Source: Azotobacter vinelandii (lineage in GTDB: Bacteria > Pseudomonadota > Gammaproteobacteria > Pseudomonadales > Pseudomonadaceae). Taken from it: DNA of 10,119 nt. Location of the stretch: NCBI RefSeq assembly GCF_001571105.1, contig NZ_BCTD01000037.1. One strand, 5' to 3'. The first letter of the stretch is position 1, and each line of letters starts with the position of its first letter. Position numbers and translations under genes: made by a program. Shown in pieces: positions 6,503-10,119 of the stretch. Below the pieces are notes generated by a model. The model ran no database searches. It was not told where the DNA came from and was given only the letters and a program-made list of their open reading frames with translations.

Positions 6503-7626
6503 GGTCGTTCTCCGCCGAGGCAATCGAGCAGGGTCTGGCCCATCCGCTCGCGACGCCAGCCGCGCAGCGTGTCGGGCAACCGGTAGGGGCCGTTGGGAAA
6601 GCCGCTTTTCAGCAGGGCTTCGAGGGTCTTCTTGCGCAGCGCCAGTTCCGGGGCGATCTGCAGGTGCGCGGCCTCGGCCTGGCCGACCGCGCGCAGCCTC
6701 TTGAGCAGCCCCGAGGCCTCCATCGGCAGCGGCTCGGGCAAGGGCTCGGGCCAGCGCTCCGGCGGCGTCGCACCGCTTTCCCGGATCAAGCGGAGCAGGG
6801 TCTCGCCGTCCTGGCGCACGGTGCGCGGGTGCATGTCTTCGATGCGGCCGAGGCCGACCAGGTCGGTCGGCTGGTAGCGCGCCAGCGGCCACAGGCTGTT
6901 CTCGCGCAGGATGCGGTTGCGCGGCTGGTCGCGCCGGCGCGCCTCGCGCTCGCGCCAGGCGTACAGCTCGCGCAGTACGGCCAGTTGCTGGCGGCTCAGC
7001 TTCCAGGCCAGGCGGCCCTCGCGGTAGAGCTCCTCAGGCAGCACCTCGCGGCGCAGGTTGGCGACCAGTTCGGCGCCGTCCTCCAGGGTCCAGGCGCGCT
7101 TGTCCTCCGCCAGTCGCGCGCCGAGCGCGACGTAGAGTTCCGCCAGGTGCACGGCATCCTCGGCGGCATAGCGTATCTGCAGCTCGCTCAGCGGACGCTG
7201 CAGCCAGTCGGAGCGGGTCTCGCCCTTGGGCAGCTCGATGCCCAGCACCGCCTGCACCAACCGGGAATAGCCCATGGAAAAGCCGAGGTTCAGGTAGGCG
7301 GCGGCCAACTGGGTATCGAACAGCGGCAACGGCAGGCTGCCGGTCAGGCGCAGCAGCACCTCCAGGTCCTCGCTGCAGGCGTGCAGCACCTTGACCACCG
7401 CCGGGTCTTCCAGCAAAGCGGCCAGCGGCCGCCAGTCGCCGATGTCCAGCGGATCGATCAGATAGGCGCTGCGGCCGTCGCCGACCTGCACCAGGCCGGT
7501 CTGCGGATAGAAGGTGTCGACCCGCACGAATTCGGTATCGAGGGCGACGAAAGGCAACTGCCGCCAGCGCGCGCAATGGCTGGCGAGGCTGGCATCGTCG
7601 CGGATCCAGTGAATGTCGATGGCCAC
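6499..7626 (-). CDS. rnd: Ribonuclease D
   Basis: RNase D is a 3'-to-5' exoribonuclease that trims tRNA precursors and other small RNAs in the cytoplasm. The 375-residue product has the usual length. The DEDD catalytic set is complete: Asp30 and Glu32 in LDTEF (Exo I), Asp87 in HACSEDLEVL (Exo II), and Tyr153 with Asp157 in YAAED (Exo III, DEDDy type). An HRDC domain covers about residues 205-290 (from LAWKLSRQQLAVL to GETLLRLI), followed by a second helical region. The start is GTG at 7626, chosen because AAGGAG lies 5 bases upstream and the N-terminus VAIDIHWIRDD then matches the family. The frame happens to stay open antisense to the sulfurtransferase up to 8739, which is a GC effect. It is divergent from sseA and co-transcribed with ycgL through a 4-base overlap. 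Confidence 0.95.
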   Translation of the reverse strand: MAIDIHWIRDDASLASHCARWRQLPFVALDTEFVRVDTFYPQTGLVQVGDGRSAYLIDPLDIGDWRPLAALLEDPAVVKVLHACSEDLEVLLRLTGSLPLPLFDTQLAAAYLNLGFSMGYSRLVQAVLGIELPKGETRSDWLQRPLSELQIRYAAEDAVHLAELYVALGARLAEDKRAWTLEDGAELVANLRREVLPEELYREGRLAWKLSRQQLAVLRELYAWREREARRRDQPRNRILRENSLWPLARYQPTDLVGLGRIEDMHPRTVRQDGETLLRLIRESGATPPERWPEPLPEPLPMEASGLLKRLRAVGQAEAAHLQIAPELALRKKTLEALLKSGFPNGPYRLPDTLRGWRRERMGQTLLDCLGGERP

Positions 7627-7631
7627 GAAGG

Positions 7632-7637
7632 CTCCTT
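7632..7637 (-). promoter_or_regulatory. Ribosome binding site that fixes the GTG start of rnd
   Basis: The minus strand reads AAGGAG, 5 bases before GTG at 7626. No ATG with a comparable site exists nearby, so this site decides the start. Confidence 0.75.
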
Positions 7638-7732
7638 GTTGACTGGCCGCGGCAGTAGCGTCGCGCCGGGGCGGCGCTGGCGCGGCAGCATCCGTACTGC
7701 GAAATGCGGCACAGGGCCGCCGGAGGGCATGC

Positions 7733-7761
7733 AGTATATCCAGCACCCCGCCCCCGGCCAA
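7733..7761 (-). promoter_or_regulatory. Sigma-70-type promoter for rnd-ycgL
   Basis: On the minus strand TTGGCC (7761-7756) and TATACT (7738-7733) are separated by exactly 17 bases. The -10 matches the consensus at five of six positions. A transcript would begin near 7726, leaving a leader of about 100 bases before the GTG. This is the best-formed promoter in the window. Confidence 0.6.
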
Positions 7762-7845
7762 ACGGCATGGCGCACCGGACTTGGCGTTTGTCGCGGCGCA
7801 CCGCAGACTCGCAGCCAGTCCCCACCGAACGACAAGGAGTTCCCG

Positions 7846-8700
7846 ATGTCCCACGCGCAATTGCTCGACCCCGCCCGACTGGCGGAGCGCCTCGACCAGC
7901 CGGACCTGCGCATCCTCGACTGCCGCTTCGCCCTCGAAGACCCGGCCTACGGCGCGCGCAGCTACGCCGAAGCGCACATCCCCGGCGCCCGTTTCGCCGA
8001 CCTCGAGCGCGATCTCTCCGGCCCGGTGCACAAGGGCGTGACCGGCCGCCACCCGCTGCCCGATCCGGTCCTGCTGACCGAGCGCCTGCGTGCCTGGGGC
8101 ATCGACAACGACAGCCAGGTGGTGCTCTACGACGACGGCCCCGGCGCCTTCGCCGCCCGCGCCTGGTGGCTGCTCGCCTGGCTCGGCAAGCGCGACGGCG
8201 TGTTCCTCCTCGACGGCGGCCTGAACGCCTGGCGCGCCGCCGGCCTGCCGTTGAGCGGCGAACCGCCCGCGCCGGCGGCCGGCACCTTCCGGGGCCAGCC
8301 CGATGCCAGCCTGCTGGTGGATGCGCAGGACCTGCTGGCGCGTCTCGGCGATGCGCGCCTGACCCTGCTCGATGCCCGCGCCCTGCCCCGCTTCCGCGGC
8401 GAGGTGGAGCCCCTCGACCCGGTCGCCGGGCACATCCCCGGCGCCCGCTGCGCGCCCTTCACCGACAACCTCGGTGCCGATGGCCGCTTCCTGCCGGCCG
8501 ACGAGTTGCGCGCGCGTTTCGCCGGCCTGCTCGGCGAGCGCCCGGTCGAGCGACTGGTGGCCTATTGCGGCTCGGGCGTCACCGCCTGCCACAACCTGTT
8601 CGCCCTGAGCCTCGCCGGCTACCCGCTGGCGCCGCTCTATGCCGGTTCCTGGAGCGAGTGGCTGACCGACCGCTCCAGACCGGTCGCCACGGGGGATTGA
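7846..8700 (+). CDS. sseA: 3-mercaptopyruvate sulfurtransferase (tandem rhodanese)
   Basis: The enzyme moves sulfur from 3-mercaptopyruvate to thiol acceptors or cyanide through a cysteine persulfide. The 284-residue product holds two rhodanese domains, about residues 5-135 and 155-280. The first is inactive, with LYDDGPG where the catalytic loop would be. The second has the active loop YCGSGVTAC with catalytic Cys241. The CGSGVT loop is the mercaptopyruvate type and differs from the thiosulfate (CRxGxR) type, which supports the substrate call. The tail GSWSEWLTD is typical of the family. The start ATG at 7846 follows AAGGAG at 7834-7839. The gene is divergent from rnd across 219 bp and is followed by a hairpin. 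I saw no convincing promoter of its own in the gap. Confidence 0.93.
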   Translation: MSHAQLLDPARLAERLDQPDLRILDCRFALEDPAYGARSYAEAHIPGARFADLERDLSGPVHKGVTGRHPLPDPVLLTERLRAWGIDNDSQVVLYDDGPGAFAARAWWLLAWLGKRDGVFLLDGGLNAWRAAGLPLSGEPPAPAAGTFRGQPDASLLVDAQDLLARLGDARLTLLDARALPRFRGEVEPLDPVAGHIPGARCAPFTDNLGADGRFLPADELRARFAGLLGERPVERLVAYCGSGVTACHNLFALSLAGYPLAPLYAGSWSEWLTDRSRPVATGD

Positions 8701-8722
8701 AGCCACCCCGCGGGGCCTGTCG

Positions 8723-8746
8723 GCGGCCGGCCTAAGCATCGGCCGC
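8723..8746 (+). terminator. Candidate terminator hairpin after sseA
   Basis: Perfect 7-bp arms GCGGCCG (8723-8729) and CGGCCGC (8740-8746) with a 10-base loop start 22 bases after the sseA stop. The short TATAT that follows is the only U-containing tail. A self-complementary CCCCGCGGGG block (8706-8715) precedes it. Confidence 0.45.
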
Positions 8747-8791
8747 TATATGGCTGCGAGCGACCAAACGAAAATAATTTCAAAACAGGGG

Positions 8792-8818
8792 TTTACAAGC
8801 CAAAGATCGCACTACACT
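8792..8818 (+). promoter_or_regulatory. Candidate promoter for the first lysozyme-like gene
   Basis: TTTACA (8792-8797) and TACACT (8813-8818) resemble -35 and -10 hexamers but the spacer is 15 bases, shorter than ideal. The pair lies at the edge of an AT-rich patch (8763-8800), the only one in this GC-rich stretch, about 100 bases before the ATG at 8927. Modest support only. Confidence 0.35.
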
Positions 8819-8926
8819 TCAACTCGAGCGGACAGCGGAGCGCCACAGACTCCGTCCCCCGCTCCCGGCGAGGCGCACACCCGGGCCGAACATCCCGCCG
8901 GACACCTTATCCTTGCGAGGCGCACC

Positions 8927-9499
8927 ATGGGCATTGCAGCCAGCGAACTGAGCAAGCATGTGATCCGCCCGACCCTGCTCTACCTGGGTCGCTCCTCCTC
9001 CGTCGCCGAAGCCCTGCTGCTGGGCATCGCGGCGGCCCAGTCGGCCCTGGGCGAGGCCCTGCACCAGCGCCAGGGGCACGGCCTCTACGGCATCCGCGAG
9101 GCCAGCCACCTGCAGCTCTGGGACCGTTACCTGGCCCGCAACCCCGACCTCGCCAGCCATGTCCGCGGCCTGGCCAGCCAGCACGCCTTCCTGATCGCGC
9201 CGCACCTGGAACTGACCGTCAACCTGCGCTACGCCACCGCCATCGCCTGGCTGCTGGTGGAGTCGCAGCCCCTGCCGCTGCCCGCTGCCGACGACCTGCC
9301 GGGCCTGGCGCGGATCTGGTGCCGCGTGTTCCATCCCGAAGGGCGGCCGGAGGAATTCCTGGACGCCTGGCGGCGCTGCGTCGCAGCGCGATCCGGGCCG
9401 GCTGGAGCGGGCCAGGGCAGCAGTCCCGAGCAGAAACGCCCACCCATCCGTCAGCCGTCGGTGAACCTCGTGTCCCGCTCCGGGTCGATCATGAGGTAG
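8927..9499 (+). CDS. Lysozyme-like protein of phage type, first copy (function unproven)
   Basis: This 190-residue protein has no signal peptide or membrane segment. Residues 12-151 form a helical domain with the ordered landmarks VIRPTLLYLG (12-21), LLLGIAAAQSALG (30-42), Q47 and GHGLYGI (50-56), HLQLWDRYL (61-69), NLRYATAIAWLL (99-110) and EEFLDAWRRC (142-151). This order recalls, from memory, a phage protein family with the pattern AAQES-x-LG, RQ-GPA-GxFQ, Th-x-x-xW, NLxYA and a terminal EEFxxxW, which I take to be lysozyme-like. In that alignment the catalytic Glu position is Gln38 here. Residues 152-190 are a disordered Gly/Ser/Pro/Arg tail that looks like run-on sequence. The start ATG at 8927 has GAGG 6 bases upstream. 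The upstream in-frame ATG at 8750 is rejected because the added residues look non-coding and the paralogue starts at the same MGIAASELSK. The family call is tentative, the gene itself is firm because of the duplicate. Confidence 0.72.
   Translation: MGIAASELSKHVIRPTLLYLGRSSSVAEALLLGIAAAQSALGEALHQRQGHGLYGIREASHLQLWDRYLARNPDLASHVRGLASQHAFLIAPHLELTVNLRYATAIAWLLVESQPLPLPAADDLPGLARIWCRVFHPEGRPEEFLDAWRRCVAARSGPAGAGQGSSPEQKRPPIRQPSVNLVSRSGSIMR
9373..9389. repeat. Perfect 17-base palindrome inside the 3' part of the first lysozyme-like gene
   Basis: GCGCTGCG (9373-9380), a single T, then CGCAGCGC (9382-9389). It falls at the codons for residues 149-155, exactly where the conserved domain ends and the low-complexity tail begins. 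Confidence 0.6.
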
Positions 9500-9519
9500 T
9501 CGATGAATCCAACAATAAG

Positions 9520-9536
9520 GCCATGAGCGTCATGGC
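9520..9536 (+). terminator. Hairpin after the first lysozyme-like gene
   Basis: Perfect 7-bp arms GCCATGA (9520-9526) and TCATGGC (9530-9536) around a GCG loop, with AA/TT pairs outside a bulged G. It starts 20 bases past the stop. No long T-run follows, so terminator function is likely but not assured. Confidence 0.45.
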
Positions 9537-9819
9537 TTGTGCGACCGGTATTCGGGCCGTCGCGCCCGGGCTGGCGCTTTCGACGAACATACCTTGTCGC
9601 GCGCGTGGCGAAAGGCCGCGATGCCCCCTCAAGGCCGGTTCGCCCGGGCAGCCGAGTCCGGCGTCCTGAATGGTCGATACGCGCTCGATGTCGCTGCGGC
9701 GCGGTGGGACAACCCGCGGAACGGAGCGACAACGCAGCATCGAGCGAAAGCGGCCGACCACCTCGATCCAGCAGGCCAGTGAAGGCTCGCCGTTCGCCTC
9801 TTTTCGTGCGAGGTCCACC
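9537..9819. other. Intergenic gap between the two lysozyme-like copies
   Basis: The gap from the first copy's stop at 9499 to the next ATG at 9820 is 320 bases. Short open frames exist on both strands, but they are GC-driven, lack ribosome sites and resemble no family. Besides the hairpin at 9520-9536 it holds a long imperfect inverted repeat (9682-9746) and a leader that shares the ribosome-site region of the first copy. I see no clear promoter. Confidence 0.5.
9682..9746. repeat. Long bulged inverted repeat upstream of the second copy
   Basis: The outer arms CGCTCGATG (9682-9690) and CATCGAGCG (9738-9746) pair over 9 bp. After a 3-base bulge (TCG) a further 5 bp, CTGCG (9694-9698) with CGCAG (9733-9737), continue the stem. 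The 34-base interior is also GC-rich with GGG/CCC pairing potential. It ends 73 bases before the ATG at 9820. It could be a structured leader, a regulatory hairpin or the scar of a small mobile element. Confidence 0.55.
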
Positions 9820-10119
9820 ATGGGCATTGCAGCCAGCGAACTGAGCAAATACGTGATCCGCCCGACCCTGCTCTATCTCGGCCGTCCCTCCGCGGCGGCC
9901 GAAGCCCTGCTGCTGGGCACGGCGGCAACCCAGTCGGCCCTGGGCGAGGCCCTGCACCAGCGACAGGGATACGGCCTCTACGGCATCGGCGCCGCCAGCC
10001 ACCTGCAGCTCTGGGACCGCTACCTGGCCCGCAACCCCGACCTGGCCAGCCATGTCCGCGGCCTGGCCAGCCAGCAGGCCTTCCTGATCGCGCCGCACCT
10101 GGAACTGACCGTCAACCTG
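9820..10119 (+). CDS. Lysozyme-like protein of phage type, second copy (cut by the right edge)
   Basis: The first 100 residues are present and the frame is open to the window end. It matches the first copy at 90 of 100 positions with no gaps; replacements are at residues 11, 23, 25, 26, 34, 37, 51, 57, 58 and 87. The landmarks LLLGTAATQSALG, QGYGLYGI and HLQLWDRYL are kept, and Gln38 again stands where a lysozyme-like Glu would be expected. The start ATG at 9820 follows GCGAGG in the same relation as in the first copy. No promoter of its own is evident, and it may depend on read-through from upstream or on elements in the 320-base gap. Whether this copy keeps the first copy's long disordered tail cannot be seen. 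Confidence 0.75.
   Translation, partial: MGIAASELSKYVIRPTLLYLGRPSAAAEALLLGTAATQSALGEALHQRQGYGLYGIGAASHLQLWDRYLARNPDLASHVRGLASQQAFLIAPHLELTVNL

Larger units (their letters stand above)
8914..10119 (+). repeat. Tandem gene duplication, unit offset 893 bases
   Basis: The block from 8914 (GCGAGG ribosome-site region) through at least 9226 recurs from 9807 to the right edge at 10119. Over the 300 coding bases shared I count about 25 mismatches and no gaps. Homology fades upstream of the ribosome site, although both leaders contain a CGAGCG...AGCGG block (8824 and 9741). The end of the second copy lies outside the window, so the full length of the duplicated unit is unknown. Confidence 0.85.

Noticed and set aside
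6133..7845. Plus-strand frame running into sseA as one 855-residue protein
   Set aside because: The first 571 residues are antisense to ycgL and rnd. The real sseA start at 7846 has a strong ribosome site and family-like N-terminus.
7627..8739. N-terminal extension of RNase D to 746 residues
   Set aside because: The extension is antisense to sseA. The GTG at 7626 has AAGGAG upstream and gives the usual family length.
9451..10098. Minus-strand 215-residue frame, plus a similar 171-residue frame at 8819-9334
   Set aside because: They resemble each other only because both are antisense to the duplicated plus-strand gene.
1..10119. CRISPR array, tRNA, rRNA or complete insertion sequence
   Set aside because: No regularly spaced repeats, tRNA-like cloverleaf, rRNA segment or transposase motif was seen on either strand.

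Overview
The window is GC-rich (roughly two thirds G+C) chromosomal DNA whose gene families and gene-to-gene links (rnd followed by ycgL, with sseA divergent from rnd, and a nearby ycgN) point to the Pseudomonas/Azotobacter group of Gammaproteobacteria. The exact genus is an inference from memory of gene order and was not tested by search. Most of the window is core housekeeping DNA. The right-hand end is accessory.

Layout. Bases 1-414 (minus) hold the N-terminal 138 residues of a small inner-membrane protein that runs off the left edge. It is divergent from a prolyl-oligopeptidase-family peptidase (519-2567, plus), which ends in a hairpin and a pair of inverted REP-like units. Then come three minus-strand genes: a YihY/BrkB-type membrane protein (2743-3612), an exported protein with an HExxH zinc-peptidase signature (3715-4956) and the cysteine-rich YcgN protein (5057-5506). 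A headless, plus-strand remnant of a FadR-type GntR regulator (5701-6132) sits between ycgN and the minus-strand pair ycgL/rnd (6209-7626), which overlap by ATGA and are probably co-transcribed from a good sigma-70 promoter. A 3-mercaptopyruvate sulfurtransferase (7846-8700, plus) is divergent from rnd.

The most unusual part is 8700-10119. A gene of unknown function (8927-9499) is followed after 320 bases by a second, about 90 % identical copy that is cut by the right edge. By pattern the family resembles a phage-borne lysozyme-like protein. Both copies carry Gln where I would expect the catalytic Glu, so they may be domesticated, non-catalytic relatives. An elaborate imperfect inverted repeat lies between the copies.

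How the genes relate. Rnd (RNA 3'-end trimming) and YcgL form one translationally coupled unit. The other genes look like individually transcribed units: peptide turnover (oligopeptidase), a periplasmic metallopeptidase candidate, a membrane protein of unknown role, and sulfur transfer. No CRISPR array, tRNA, rRNA or complete insertion sequence was seen. I did not find a clear multi-gene novel system. The duplicated lysozyme-like genes and the compact exported metallopeptidase are the best leads.
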